Position numbers and translations under genes: made by a program. From Metopolophium dirhodum (Eukaryota > Arthropoda > Insecta > Hemiptera > Aphididae), in contig NC_083566.1 in assembly GCF_019925205.1 (NCBI RefSeq), positions 9,858,001-9,922,000 on the forward strand: 64,000 nt of DNA. Reading direction: 5' to 3'. The notes under the pieces are model-generated. The model did no database searches. It was not told the DNA's origin and saw only the letters and a program-made list of their open reading frames with translations. This document shows positions 25,246 to 37,649 of this stretch, in pieces. Numbering within the stretch: position 1 is the first letter of the stretch; each line of letters begins with the position of its first letter.

Positions 25246-25345
25246 ATAATACCTATGCTGTATGCAGTATATTATATGAAACCTCTTTATATTATATACC
25301 TACCTATATAGATAATATATGTACTGCAGGCGCACGTATAGTATA

Positions 25346-26455
25346 ATAACATATACGGAAAACGTCAAACGTTGGACACTGCCATAATAGCTCTCTGGAA
25401 GCATATTAGGTACTACATATTATTATTAATGCGTATTCAAGTATATATATAATATAATACGATGAAGTATACAATGCGTGCTCACTCAAATCGTCCAAAA
25501 TCGATAACAATAAAAACGCCATGTCCTGCAAACGAAATAATTTGTTGTACGAGTAGAAACGCGTCGCAGATACAAATAATATAATAATATAAGAAAAGTG
25601 TATCGAAATCAAATACAATATAATATATGCACCCGATTTAATTTGTATTCTGAATAACAAAAATAATATATAATAGTATATAATACCTATTACTCAGTAG
25701 CATAATATTATTATAATAATAAAATAACGTGACGGAAATATTAACGATTTGTGAGCTATATAATATAGTGTTTTTAACAATAAAATTCGAATGAAATATA
25801 TATTAAAAAGTTATTACAATGAGAAATAGAAATTGGAATCAAAAAGAAAAAATCTAGATTTAAATCTTGCAATTTTAATTTTTGTACCTACCGTTTAATA
25901 TCTCAATAAGGTATACCGTTTATTTTCATAGTAAAAACGTAAATATTAAATTAATAAATAATACTGGAACAATGTTAAATAGAACATGTTAATAGTTTAT
26001 GTGATGTGCAACGACTTATATATGAAATATATACATTTAACCATAACATATACTATTGTCTATTATACTACTTACGCATACAATTCTGCAGCATATCTAC
26101 TGATATCGATAAGTCTTAAACCTCTGGCGTCACATTTACCTTTTATAAGAACACGAACAATATCTTCCCCTCAGATATATCCGATTCGCAGAAATTAAAT
26201 ACTTACCTCGTTTTATACATAGTAACTTTATCGATCCAAATCAAATTCATATTATAGCTTGAGAAGTATATCGTCGTAATCCACACAGCGAACTGCAGTT
26301 TATAGTTTATACACTTTATACCAATAATAAGCGATAGCGACCATAATATATACTGAATTGATAGTGCGAAAAAAATGTATATTTTCTACTTGTAGACAAT
26401 ATAACATGTGATGCCTATACAGCCATTATCGTTTGTAATACACTAATAATGTAAT
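25346..26455. other. AT-rich spacer
   Basis: Short low-complexity frames only. No element ends or motifs were found. Confidence 0.5.
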
Positions 26456-26459
26456 ATAA

Positions 26460-27295
26460 CGTAAACCGGAAGATTATCACTGCGGGAACAGGAAGATCCG
26501 AAAACCCGACGGACCCGGAAAGGGTAGTCGAATAGCCGTACTATATACATACAATATTATGTTCTATATGTATGTGAGGCGGTGTAGGTTCGTAATTATT
26601 ATTGTTCGTTTCCATCGCGGGACCGTGGCTAACGCGCTATACACGCGCATAGGGTGAACGATAAAAATTGTTATTTAATTAGAATATTATTGTATCTGTC
26701 GAGGGCGGTTTGTCGCGCGGCGGCCGGGGGCCCCTCGACCGGAACTTGATTCGTCGTACTTTATCGGGGTCATTATTGTCGTTATTATTGCCGCGGATTG
26801 TATATATATATATACTATTTATATATATACGCATCTTCCGCACAGCTGTACTTATATATATATATGAACACCGTATAACCACCACGAGATATATTTATAT
26901 ATATATGTATATAGTTCTGAGGGACGTTATGGATGGTCGACGGGGTTGCCGTTTGGTGGTGTTCGTTTTTTTTTTTCGCAAAATAAATCGGGTACACGCT
27001 CTGTGAAAAGTAAAATTATATTTCAAGCTCGATTTAAAAATAAAAGCCGTGCCGTGTACGCGCAGCCTTTTCATTGTGCACGCGCGGTGCGCACCCCCAT
27101 CCTCCTGTGTTTAGGTATAAATATATATATTATATAATAACGTTGCAGTAATAATAATGAAAAGCCACTTTATGTTCACGGCGTGTTGAACACTGCCGCT
27201 CCGTGGAAATGAACTACCAGAGTCGTCGTCGTCGTCGTCGTCGTCGTCGAGGCGGGAACTATATTATTATATTATTATATATATATATATGAATA
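26460..27295. other. CpG-rich patch with CGT repeat
   Basis: Contains very GC-rich stretches (around 26700-26745 and 27045-27110), several short TA tracts and a GTC trinucleotide run. Frames overlap on both strands and carry no recognisable domain. It may be regulatory or part of an untranslated exon. Confidence 0.4.
27222..27249. repeat. (GTC)n trinucleotide repeat
   Basis: About nine units of GTC. It lies in CpG-rich DNA with no credible reading frame around it. Confidence 0.95.
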
Positions 27296-27299
27296 AAAT

Positions 27300-27635
27300 A
27301 AACCCAGAAAATATTATTTCGATTGCATTTAAAAGGGAAATGACTTTTTAGCGATCACGCGTGGTTTTTCTTTTTTTCTTTTGTCCAATCGGTTCTACGT
27401 GACTTTTTGAACATAATAATACATTAATATTATATTATTATGTATACATATATATATACATAGAAGTGTGTTCTCGTCCGAGAATGAAAACTATGACGTT
27501 CCCCGTTTTCTGTTTCACCAACATCCCAACAACCATTGAGGCGAATAATATTATAAATCATTGCCCATTCTTCGTATAAAACGAAAACGGCATATAAAAG
27601 TATGAAAAAAAACACTTATGGTCCAAACCAGGGTT
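27300..27635. other. AT-rich spacer
   Basis: No gene or repeat was recognised apart from a short TA tract near 27450. Confidence 0.5.
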
Positions 27636-27893
27636 AAATCTTGTGGCAAAAAAATTACTGGACTGGCTATCATTATAGATGTGAGGGGTTAACTTTCCTC
27701 AGAAGACTGTGGGGCTCCTTACCATCCCATGGGTAGGTTAGGTCTCCCTCCAATTCGGCAAGCAAATCATTGATCAGATGGTTGGAATATTCTAGCTATG
27801 TACTCCCAGAATTTAGGTAATGTACCAGGGCTGTAACCCAGGTCGGTCTATCAGCAAGCACTCGCTTACCGTAATATGGTATAGCCGAAACGT
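27636..27893 (-). mobile_element. tRNA-like SINE
   Basis: Read on the minus strand, the 5' part (27893 down to about 27820) resembles a tRNA: an A-box-like segment with ACGGTAAGCGAGTGC, then GACCGACCTGGGTTACAGCC, where GGTTACAGCCC fits a B box with three changes. ACCTGGG and CCCTGGT flank it as a T-arm-like stem. The GC-balanced body then runs about 190 bp with no frame and ends in a T-run and CCACAAG. Size, order and composition suit a tRNA-derived SINE transcribed by RNA polymerase III. Target duplications were not resolved, and both ends are approximate. Confidence 0.5.
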
Positions 27894-28765
27894 TTTAGAA
27901 TTTGACTATCATTGTTATCATTTTATTCATCTCTTAAGATCAAGAAGGATATTCATTTTGCCATAATTGTAACCTCCCTCCCCCCCAGCGCCACAACCTC
28001 GAACAAGGGCTACATATGCATACAATAAGCAACTCCATAAAGATTCAACATTTTTGCCACTTTGTAAAAACCGCCCCACCCACTCGTAAGTGACCAATGA
28101 ACTGTGCATTAAATTTCATGTTTTTTTCACATGTGTCAATGCCTAACAATACTGAACAGAAAATATAGGTAGGTATAAGTGTACATCATACAATCGAAAC
28201 ACTCAAGAATTAATTATTGTGTAACTATGTTAGCAAAATATTGGTTTGGAAATAGTAATATTTTATTAAATTTCGCACAAAAGTGTGTTTATAATTTTAC
28301 GATTAGTTATGTACAGACTTCTATCATGCAATACCTATATTTTCAAATATTTCATGTTCTTTGGAATAACCAAATAATGCTAATATTTCAGATGTTTGTA
28401 CTTTTTTCAAAATTTTCAGCATAGGTATCTACCTCAAAAACGTGAATTTCCAGGAAATGAGAGTATGAGACATTGCCCAATGAATTCCTAAACCTCTATA
28501 GTTACGAAATTCTGACGAAACCGTGGGGCCATTGAAGAAAAAAAAATGTTGAGAAACACAATTAATGCTAAGTTAACAGTATATTATTGTACAGCTATAT
28601 AGAATAGAATATCACATAAACTGTATTTTTTGATGTCACATTCACAATTATTTATAATATTAAATTTTTTTTATCGGGATACATATAACGTATTCGCTAC
28701 AGTATAAACCTTCCAATGGCTTCTATGCGCTATTACTAATATTACATTTGTTATAGATTATCAGA
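27894..28765. other. AT-rich noncoding DNA
   Basis: A C-run near 27979 and short frames only. Nothing recognised. Confidence 0.5.
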
Positions 28766-28766
28766 G

Positions 28767-28905
28767 ATGCCGTTAGAGGTACCTATCTACTTTGGGAAGC
28801 ACAACACCGTACACGTGCGCGGTCCGCTCCGGGCGCAGCACTACATCGTCATCGGCGGCAGGCAAAAGAGAACAGTTTTGTACTCTCGCGGTGTACCTAT
28901 AAAAT
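28767..28905 (+). other. Open frame with high GC at third positions, doubtful exon
   Basis: The frame starts with ATG (MPLEVPIYFGKHNTVHVRG) and continues open well past this segment into low-complexity TA DNA. From about 28806 to 28868, some 19 of 21 codons end in G or C, in a window where background third positions are AT-rich. That could mark a real exon, but the whole stretch is GC-rich in every phase. I recognise no domain and see no clear splice sites at its ends. Confidence 0.15.
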
Positions 28906-30200
28906 ATGATATAATATATATATATAGTAGGTACATAATATTATATTCATCATATTATACGTTTAGTTTTACCCAGCGTGAAGCTGCTCCTCGAGCGCCC
29001 GAGCACTTATAATCATATATTACAGGTACATATATACACGATTATTATATTATTACTATTCTTTTTTTTTATTATTCAATAGATAGGTACACTGCCGCGG
29101 CGGCGTTGACTCTGGACGACAGAGTTCCGCGGTCGGGAGGTATATTATAATATATAGGCATACGTTCGGGGGTTGTGGTCGGAGGGGTGTTCTGGAACCG
29201 ATTACAAATGAAATTTCCCATTGTTGTGTTTGCTTTGATTTCGTTACGTTTGAAGAGACGAATGTTTGTTGTTTTGTTGTACGTATATATATATATATAT
29301 CGTGTTGTCTACGATTTCAATGCCACCGCTGTATATATATAAGTAAACCATTTGTACAGACGTATATAATATGTACGTGGCTAGGTACATAGAGACTGTG
29401 AGAGAAACACACATACACGCACATCGCGGGAACAAAATATTATATTATGTACATATACACAGAAAGAGATGGATAAGAAGAAGAAAAAAAAAATTAAAGA
29501 ATAAAATAAAATATTATCTTCGATTGTTATTACCGGTCGGCGACGGCCATTATACGGAGTCGAGTAGGTTAGGTATACGGAGTCGACGAATTCGACGACG
29601 ACTACGATTGTTGTTATTATTATTATTATTATTATTATATTGTATAGCCAGTCGTTATTGTTATTATTATTATTATTGTTGTTATTGTATAACTCTTTGT
29701 TGTGTGATTCTGTAACACCTCACACCTCATTACCTGTCCTAACACGGCGGGCTATCATTGTCCGTGTACAGTCTTCTGCGCAGGTGTCTTTATAAGCGTT
29801 GTTGTTTTATATATATTTATTTTTTTATTTTTTTTTATTGTTTCAAGTGAAAAAAATATACAGACGTAACGTATTTGTCTTTGCCCCGGCCGACTTGGTA
29901 AAATATTTGTCGACACGCTGCCGTCGTCGGATATCCGCCATGCCGCACACCACGGTTTGAGCAGGATACATACATTTCTGGGATACCCCGGCGCTCGGAC
30001 ACGTCGACTATATAGTCCGCCGTCATCGCCTCCACCCTCCCCCCCCCCCTCGTCATCGTCTCCTGCCATTACGGTTCCTATATATAATTCTTCCTCCGGT
30101 GCCCACTGCTGCGGCCGCGCCAACTGTGTATATATACACACACGGATATCTGTATTACCCGAATCCACTCGCGCGGCCACTCGGGTGAAAAATTGGTTCC
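28770..30200. other. Broad CpG-rich patch with ATT and CCT-rich repeats
   Basis: CpG-rich DNA alternates with TA tracts and TTA repeats (29613-29638 and 29654-29687). Between 30020 and 30070 a C-rich stretch (CCTCCACCCTCCCCCCCCCC) gives Ser/Pro runs on + and Gly/Asp/Glu runs on -. A 141-codon frame at 29755-30180 on the minus strand and a 102-codon frame at 29957-30265 on the + strand overlap each other. Neither shows a known domain, and both are probably produced by composition. Confidence 0.4.
29613..29687. repeat. Two (TTA)n trinucleotide runs
   Basis: Two TTA/TTG-rich runs are separated by about 15 bp of unique sequence. Confidence 0.9.
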
Positions 30201-30463
30201 ATAAAAATAATTTTTATAATTTTTCCGGGCACAATATTCAATTGGATCAATCGTATAGGTCATAGGACCTAACTATAGGTGTTATAGCCCGTTTCCTTTC
30301 TTTGAATAAATTATATTATATTCTGTCAGTATAATATGTAAGAATATATTTTAGCAACTAAGTTATACATGTGCTGAGGTGCAGAAACTAAAATTTTACT
30401 ATTTTACACCACTGTACGTGCAGACTCGGGAAGTTTCTCTGTTGTCATGAAATTCGGCAAGCG

Positions 30464-30791
30464 GGTATAAGTACATACATCACACCAGCCCCCCCCTCCC
30501 CATTTTAAAAATATTGAAATATTATTGCTCTATCTTTTAGTATACTGCTTGTACGAATCAGAAATTGTATGACTGAAGTGGCTCAGTTATATCGAAAACC
30601 CGTCGAAGGGTGGTGGGGGGATTGCGAGACGTCACACTATAGCCCCCAAAATAGGTTATATGATATATCTGAGCCCCTTGGGTCACACAAATTCTGTACC
30701 ACTACTTACAAATTCGATATAGAATAATAAAATTTCAATATTTTGAAAATGGGGGGGGGGGTAGGGGAGGGGGTGACGTACGTGGTATAGG
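30464..30791. mobile_element. Long foldback (palindromic) element, family unassigned
   Basis: The two halves are imperfect inverted copies over most of the 328 bp. Examples are CATTTTAAAAATATTGAAAT at 30501-30520 against its inverse at 30732-30751 (18 of 20), and AAGTGGCTCAGTTATATC against AAGGGGCTCAGATATATC near the centre (16 of 18). The outer arms contain C-runs on the left and G-runs on the right, and the tips read GTATAAGTACATAC against CTATACCACGTACG. A foldback MITE is the simplest reading. No target duplication was confirmed. Confidence 0.65.
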
Positions 30792-33700
30792 TAGATGGTT
30801 CTACGTGAGCGAGCTACAATTAATGTAGTCTGCAGCACGAGCTAAGTATATTTTGTATGTTTCTGACTAAAAACTGTGTTTTGGCTTTATTGGTATCGTT
30901 TGACATTCTTGCCTTCTAAATGTAACAGTGCCAGATAATGGATATACATACCTACTTTGGTTCAAAGAAGTTTAATTTCTTAAACTGAATAGGTAGTGCA
31001 GTGGTATATACGAAACTGCTACGTAACTAACAAACGCGTACTACATACCTACCTCATCAAAGCTAATAGCGCTAATCTGATTAATTTTAAAGATATAGTC
31101 ATTAGCTTTGAGTGTACGAAGGATAAGGTGTCGAGAGTTTATAAGCGTGTCACACGATGTGTGATGTACGTCATTAAATACAAAAAAAAAACGCATTCAA
31201 ATCTTGTCAGAAGTTCAAATTAGCTATTTAAAGCTAACCTATTGCACAAATATTCACGGAAATCTTATATATTATAATATAATATATGTTATCATCTTTA
31301 TATCTGTATACTTACTAAGTCTTCTTGCACGGACTTTATAGTTTAAACGGCACTTTTACCGTCGACTGTTATTATTACATTATTATAACTATTTTTAAGT
31401 AGTGGCGCCGATCCTATGGTTCACCAATCACCTGTGACAAATATCAGGTAATTGAAGGGGGTCGTGGGTGGGATTTTATTGATAAAATTAACCTCTGATG
31501 TGTTGAGGTGGAGTATTTGGTAGGTAATACTATTATATAGAAATTTGTCATAAGTAGGTATATTTCAGATGATATCGGTGAAACTGCTTCTATATGTCTT
31601 TTACTACGAAAACTACTTTTACTGCAGTTATATACAAGCTTACAATACATACGTATTACATAAAATATCGATATGATACGATCATATTTAGACAAAATAT
31701 AATATTTATGTATAATGACATAATGTATTTATAGTGTACATTGACTGGTTAAAGGGTTTGAATTGCAATTTTTTTTTGAAAAAATGGATTGTTATAAATA
31801 GATTATTATTTTTAAATTTATAAATTGCGCCAATTTAAATAATATCTAGGTACATTATACTATTATAGTTACAATATGTATAGGTATACATTTATTTCTA
31901 AATTATTTACGTCGTTCTAATACTAAATCGATTGACACACACGCGTTTTCAACATGAGCATTTATAAGTTCTATGGACTGATTTGATCAAGTGAAATTCG
32001 GAAATTACCCGTTTTTAACCCAAGTGTATGCAGTTCAAACTTCAAACATTAGCTTTTATGAATCTGAGTGGAATTTCAAAATTTCGGTTTAGGAGTGCTG
32101 CAGTAGGTTTTCTTCAGATCGTCAATTCCCCTGTTCACTTGTTTATCGTACTCACATAATTAGGTACCTATATTATATTTTCGTGAAAAATTTATTCTTG
32201 GCGTATAATGCCTATAATATCCAATTTCTAGACTCAGTCCTCCGAGTTAGTAATGATACCGTCGATACGGACGCAACGGTTTAATACCTTACTACGGTAC
32301 ACAATATAATATCCAGACATTATTTAATTCAGTCGTTATAGTATTGCATAACGTTATAACGGTTATTATGTACCACTCGTGCGTTTTGCAATTATATTTG
32401 TCAGAGTTCAATTTTACGCAATTGTGTTAAATTGAATCCTTTGTATAAATATGGAGAAATTATAAACAATTTGAGAAATGAAATAAAAACATAAACACAA
32501 AACGCAAATAATAAATTAATAACCCGATGAAAATTGTGAAAATAATATAAAAACGAATTACGAATACAACAACCATATAGGTAATGGAAAACAAAAATGG
32601 CAATATTATTATTTTTAATATTTTTTTTTTTACAATTCATATTATTATTATATCATCCTAAATATGTTTACTAGGCCGACGAACTATAGGTACACAAATA
32701 TAACAAACCCTGTAGGAACTACAAAAGTATTAGTTTGATATTGTAGTTCGTTTCATTAATTACTCTCAAGATATAGCCTATAGATATTAGCAAGTTCATA
32801 GTAAATTAATTAATGCATGTCATACGACATAATATGACTTCAGCCACAATATATTTGCAACACGAATGGTTATATATTAAATTTATGGCGAGCTAGGGTA
32901 AATTGATATAATATACCACATCACCACGACCATTTATATTGCGAATTCTACCTAAAATTGAATTAGGTATGTCATGAATCGATCATTATACTATTATATA
33001 GTTTATATACAGTAAATAGATCTATGCATAGATAAGAAATGAGTTTACGTTAGTTGATCCCCTTTCACTTATCAGTCACCATCTGGACAATGTTTAATAC
33101 ATTATATAGTAACTAGAAAATTAAACAAGAAAAATCGAGCCTCGAAAAAGAATAATACTGCTTAAACCTTCCGCATTGATTTGATACATCAGTATACAGC
33201 ACTCAATCAAAGGAAGAGGATAGGATTGCAAGAATCTAGCTTTATAACATCGAATCACAGCTCTCACGTTTTAGATACATTATCACAACAGTCTACAATC
33301 TATATAGATTGAGTTAGTAGTGATAGTAAAATTACATCGATTTAAATATATATTATATATCATCTTTTATGCAAAAATCGATTGAATTGTAACAATATAT
33401 ACTTATTGTCTGACAATTGAGTTTTCATGTAGTAATAATAAAATACTTAACTTTAGAACCAATATAATATTTATATATGGTATTCTTTCTTCTATTGTCA
33501 TAGTTTTATTTGAATTATAATATGTGAAGTGTAATAATCTCTCGTAAAAAACTAACATTACAAGGATTTTTTTTAATATGATATTCCATTGTATAGTTTA
33601 TAATATAAGTAATATGCATTATAGATATACTATTCAACTATAACACTACATTTATTTCTCGGGGAATAATGTCCCTTAAGAAAACAAAATTAATATACAA

Positions 33701-34204
33701 TATATATTATATATATAAAATGAACAGTTGACAGTCGTAGATAATATAAAATACTACAAACCAATTTTATTTAAATTGTACATATTGTATATTGTCATTC
33801 GGGCAATTATGTAAACGTGTAGGTATGTCATATGCACTATGTACAAATAGGTACATATAGTGAGATATGTGTAACGAATGATTGAAAATGGAATTCAAAC
33901 AGATTTTGAAATAATAAGTGACTATTAAATTTTAATCTGAGATCTGTAATACTGCAAGAGGTGTGTTACGAAGATCTGATTATTTTACCCTTTAAAGATC
34001 ACCATCACTCGGTACTCTAATAACGAAGGTTCAATATAATTTTACCAAGTCTCACATGTAAATTTTACCATTCACATAAAACCATTTTTCCTCCGCAGTA
34101 GACCTAAATAACTCCTATCGCATCCAATGTTTGATATATTTTGGTATACTTTTAGTCAATCGACTCACTTGAACTACAAATACAACTATAGGTATATGGC
34201 CATT
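30792..34204. other. AT-rich noncoding DNA
   Basis: A short inverted pair (CAAAGCTAATA / ATTAGCTTTG) lies near 31056-31115. GTGGCGCC at about 31402 resembles a CAGTGGCG-type end without a partner. Frames up to 83 codons have no recognisable content. Confidence 0.5.
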
Positions 34205-34443
34205 AGCTGTTTGTTTGTTTGTAGGGGAGGATACTGTTGGTTGGTAAATACGTGTGTGTAGTTTTGGTAGATTTTCAAGTGGGCACCCGTAGGTATCTGC
34301 CATGCCCGGGTGGGGGGTGGCGGTACTTGTTCTCTGGACACCGTGACTTGCCCGAAGAAAAATGCCACCCGTGAACCGAGGTTTAAACCAGCGCCGGTGT
34401 GCGTCACAGCCGACGCATTAGTCCGCTCGGGCACTCCGTCCCC
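34205..34443 (-). mobile_element. tRNA-derived SINE (Leu/Ser-like head)
   Basis: Read on the minus strand from 34443, the head is GACGGAGTGCCCGAGCGG. Here TGCCCGAGCGG is the A-box region of a Leu or Ser tRNA with one change (plus-strand 34423-34433). A B-box-like GGTTTAAACCTCGG follows at plus-strand 34376-34389. A GC-balanced body continues to about 34230, then the element ends in a simple tail of CAAA units (plus-strand 34207-34222, TTTG repeats). A promoter-bearing head, a body and a short simple-repeat tail are the standard SINE layout. The 82-codon frame across it is a by-product. Confidence 0.7.
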
Positions 34444-36055
34444 CTGTTATTATTTATTATAGCCTATAAATTGAATTAATATTACAATATTTTTATTTTT
34501 TATTCGTTTCTATGGTGATAAACAAAGCGTTGGAAATTTAAATCCCGTTTTTCGTAATTTGTCGGTGTTTTTTCACGTAGAATTAAATAACTATTGTGAA
34601 AATTGATAAATGACCTCTCTAAAGTACCATCTTGATCCAATTTTCTAAAATATAAGATAATATATGTTGAAATCAAAGCACTCTTTCTGGTAGAAATGTT
34701 GTATATAGGAAAAAAACACCATAGTAAAACCACTAGCTTCCTTGCTCTGCTCTGAATCTAAAATGTAACAATTTCAACCAATAACATACCATTTTATTGC
34801 AAAAATACTTACAAAGTCTCTAGAGACTCCAGACTCAGATCTGCATGTTATTACATGTTTAAACCCTATTACCCTCCCTCTATAAACGTTTTCAAATCCA
34901 CTTCCACCAGCTTATATAACCAACCATCCAAACCCCTCATTCGCCATTAGAGAACTCAACATGTACAATATACTTGGAACTTCACTTAAATGATTATAGT
35001 TTGCTGATGGTGCAAACACTGTTAATGAATTAACATTGAGAATTAATTACATTTATAAAAACATTTCACCGTTGGGTAACTTCTTTTTTTTTGATCTGGA
35101 TCAAGTCAAACCTGTACTAACGACTGTTAACAAATACACAACTTGAATATTTACAGATTATGTATATAACTAATAAAAATGAAAAATAAAATGAAATATA
35201 GGTAGGTACCTACATGAAAAATATATAGTACATTTGGTACACACCTACAGAACCCATTATATTATATAGGTACCCCGTATACAGGTATACATTATAATAT
35301 ATTCAATATTGTATATTATGCTCGGTAACTAGTAAGTAAATGTATATGTTGTGATATTGATAAATTATGGCTTACTGTACTATCTGTACCTACTCATTCG
35401 TGTTTACCTTAAAAGTTATCACCAATCGTAAGTATAAATTAACACCTTAAGACAGATAAAACTTTGCCGGCCAATAAAGAAATTAGTTTGGCAGTATGTC
35501 TGGTTGTCTTTAAAATAGTTTTAATTAGCAGAAATATGTGACCGGTAAGTAATTATACAGACACAGTGATTAGGTAAGTACTCATTAAAACTTGAACTTG
35601 GTAAGTAGTCATCATACTTAAAATGGCTGATAATAATAGCAGTTTAGTTAAATGGACATGCAATTTGTTAATACTGTGTGCTGGTGATAAAAACCGGTAT
35701 GGTTATACAAGATGATATAACCACAATACAGTAAAATTCTTTTGACGGTATGAAAAATAAAGTTAAAATTTACAATCTACTGCATTTGTAGAAAATATAT
35801 TATTAAATCATATATACGCATATAATATATAAAATACCAATCGTAACGTTACTGTCAAACGATAAGTAGCAGTTATGAATAAGATTAGTATAAATTGAAT
35901 TAAAAATAATAATAACGTGTACCCACGGTATACGTTTAGACTGTGCGTTCAACGCATTTATGAGAATATATATTTTATATTCTATGATTTACGAATATTA
36001 TATTATATTATATTACACATATTATATAGGTATAGCTGGTATATTTAGGTGTACG
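34444..36055. other. AT-rich noncoding DNA
   Basis: Contains a dispersed motif at 34743-34766 (listed separately) and several GTAAGT words near 35540-35610 without matching acceptors. No gene was recognised. Confidence 0.5.
34743..34766 (-). repeat. Dispersed motif ATTTTAGATTC..., copy 1
   Basis: On the minus strand it reads ATTTTAGATTCAGAGCAG and onward. It shares about 20 of 24 bases with the copy at 50610-50633 on the other strand. It is likely the end or a conserved part of an interspersed element whose limits I cannot set. Confidence 0.45.
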
Positions 36056-36059
36056 CGAT

Positions 36060-36977
36060 GTCATAAGTGGACGAAAAAAAAAAAACCGGACCAATAATGA
36101 ACGAGGTATATTAATAACGTTATATACACGTCCAAAAGATACATATCATTACGAACGAATAAATGTGACGAACGAATATTATTATAATGGTAATGATACG
36201 CAGTGAACGCGCACGTACATGATGGGAGACGCGCAAAAACAAACGCGCGTGCATAATAATATTATTGTATCGTGAAAATTAAAAAATTCTTTGCAAACCG
36301 TGAAACAATTTTCCGAGCGTACGCCTATTGCTTACGATGGCGAGCACCTCCAGCTATACGTATCATAATATACACGACCAGCACCTAATAATAACAATAA
36401 TAACCGCCACTCGCGTACACAATATTATAACGTAATATATGCGCACAGTTAATCGTCGTCCGCGATGACGATGTGCTGCAGTGTGATCCTACAGCAGCCG
36501 CATTGCACACGAGTTATATTATGAAAACCATATACAATAATAATAATAATAACAGTATAATACACCCTATATAGTCCTGCTGTATGTGTTGCATATTATG
36601 CTGCAGCTGCAGCACGTACGTATCCATTATAATATTATGTGCGGCATAATATTTATACGCATGCCGCGGTGCACGAACTCTCGTTTTGTACAGAATATAT
36701 TATATACCATGGGTATGTAGGTATAAGTCATTTCCACGAAAAACTAATTATTTAATGTGGCGTAAATTATATTTTAGTAATAATATTATTGCTGCGATCA
36801 TGATTCCGTTTTTCTTTCGGTTCGAAATCGACGTGTACACACACGCGCGCACAATAATAATAATAATAATATATTACACGGACGAACACATCGGTCATAT
36901 ACCGCTGCTGTTGCAGTTCAACCACGGTCGACCGCGATTTTTGGACGCTGTGTGTATGTGTGTGTGTGTGTGTGTGT

Positions 36978-37020
<43 letters not shown>

Positions 37021-37200
37021 GTACATCGCATTACGAGACGAAAAATATTAATAAAAAAAAAAAGCGGCGGACACTGCTGCAGTGTGCTTAATCATGTCAT
37101 ATAATATGTATACCTATTAATAATATATACATACAACACTGGTATATACCTAATGTACGGTCGCCAGAAAGCGGCGACTTCAAGTGCCACTCTATAATAG
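36060..37200. other. CpG-rich patch with GT tract
   Basis: CpG-rich DNA with several GCGCG words, CTGCAG-type repeats near 36475-36610 and a long GT tract. A 32-codon frame at 36337-36435 starts in a good context (ACGATGG) with MASTSSYTYHN, but nothing supports it further. A 121-codon frame over the GT tract is an artefact of the repeat. Possible regulatory patch. Confidence 0.4.
36949..37018. repeat. (GT)n microsatellite
   Basis: About 70 bp of GT repeat with one TAT and one TGG interruption. Confidence 0.97.
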
Positions 37201-37538
37201 TATATCCGCGTGTATGAAAAATAAATTGGTTGAAATGAGTGATGAATCGCTAGTAAAATATAAAGAATATAATATTATATGACTGCGTTTGTGTTATAAT
37301 ATATTTTATATGTATACATTGCAACATCAATTGGAAAAATATTGCGTTTGACGGTTTTTACATATATACCGTGATGACGATTGGACTGCCACGAGATGGA
37401 AAAATAAAACCTAGGTATACGTGGAATGTACATATTTTTATTTCGCCGCGATGAGTTTGATCAGGGCAGAAATTTGTGTTCCCGACAATATAATTTATAA
37501 TATTATATAATTAATAATATATTGAGCGTGGCAGATTT
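37201..37538. other. AT-rich spacer
   Basis: No gene or repeat was recognised. Confidence 0.5.
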
Positions 37539-37649
37539 AGGGCCGTTCTTCCAATGTCCGGTAAAGTGTCGGATAACAGATTTTATTATCGGCAGAATTC
37601 GGCCAATTAAACTTCGGTTAACTTTAATCGGAGATGGTACAACTGGTCT
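37539..37649. mobile_element. Small imperfect inverted-repeat element
   Basis: The left end reads AGGGCCGTTCTTCCAATGTC and the right end, on the other strand, reads AGACCAGTTGTACCATCTCC. The two continue to pair with gaps towards the centre (CGG and AAAGT blocks). At about 111 bp it is probably a small MITE. It is worn, and no target duplication was found. Confidence 0.45.

Larger units (their letters stand above)
24346..25345. other. CpG-enriched patch with TA/TG repeats
   Basis: Moderately CpG-rich DNA with many CGA/TCG words, interrupted by TA tracts. Overlapping frames on both strands are dominated by Tyr-Ile runs from the TA repeats. No gene was recognised. Confidence 0.35.

Noticed and set aside
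31400..31425. TAGTGGCGCCGATCC, resembling a CAGTGGCG-type left end
   Set aside because: No inverted partner downstream and no target duplication.
34186..34434. 82-codon minus-strand frame
   Set aside because: It lies wholly within the tRNA-derived SINE, whose noncoding layout explains it.
36686..37051. 121-codon + frame
   Set aside because: Its end is a GT repeat and the beginning is Tyr/Ile-rich AT DNA. No domain or splice context.
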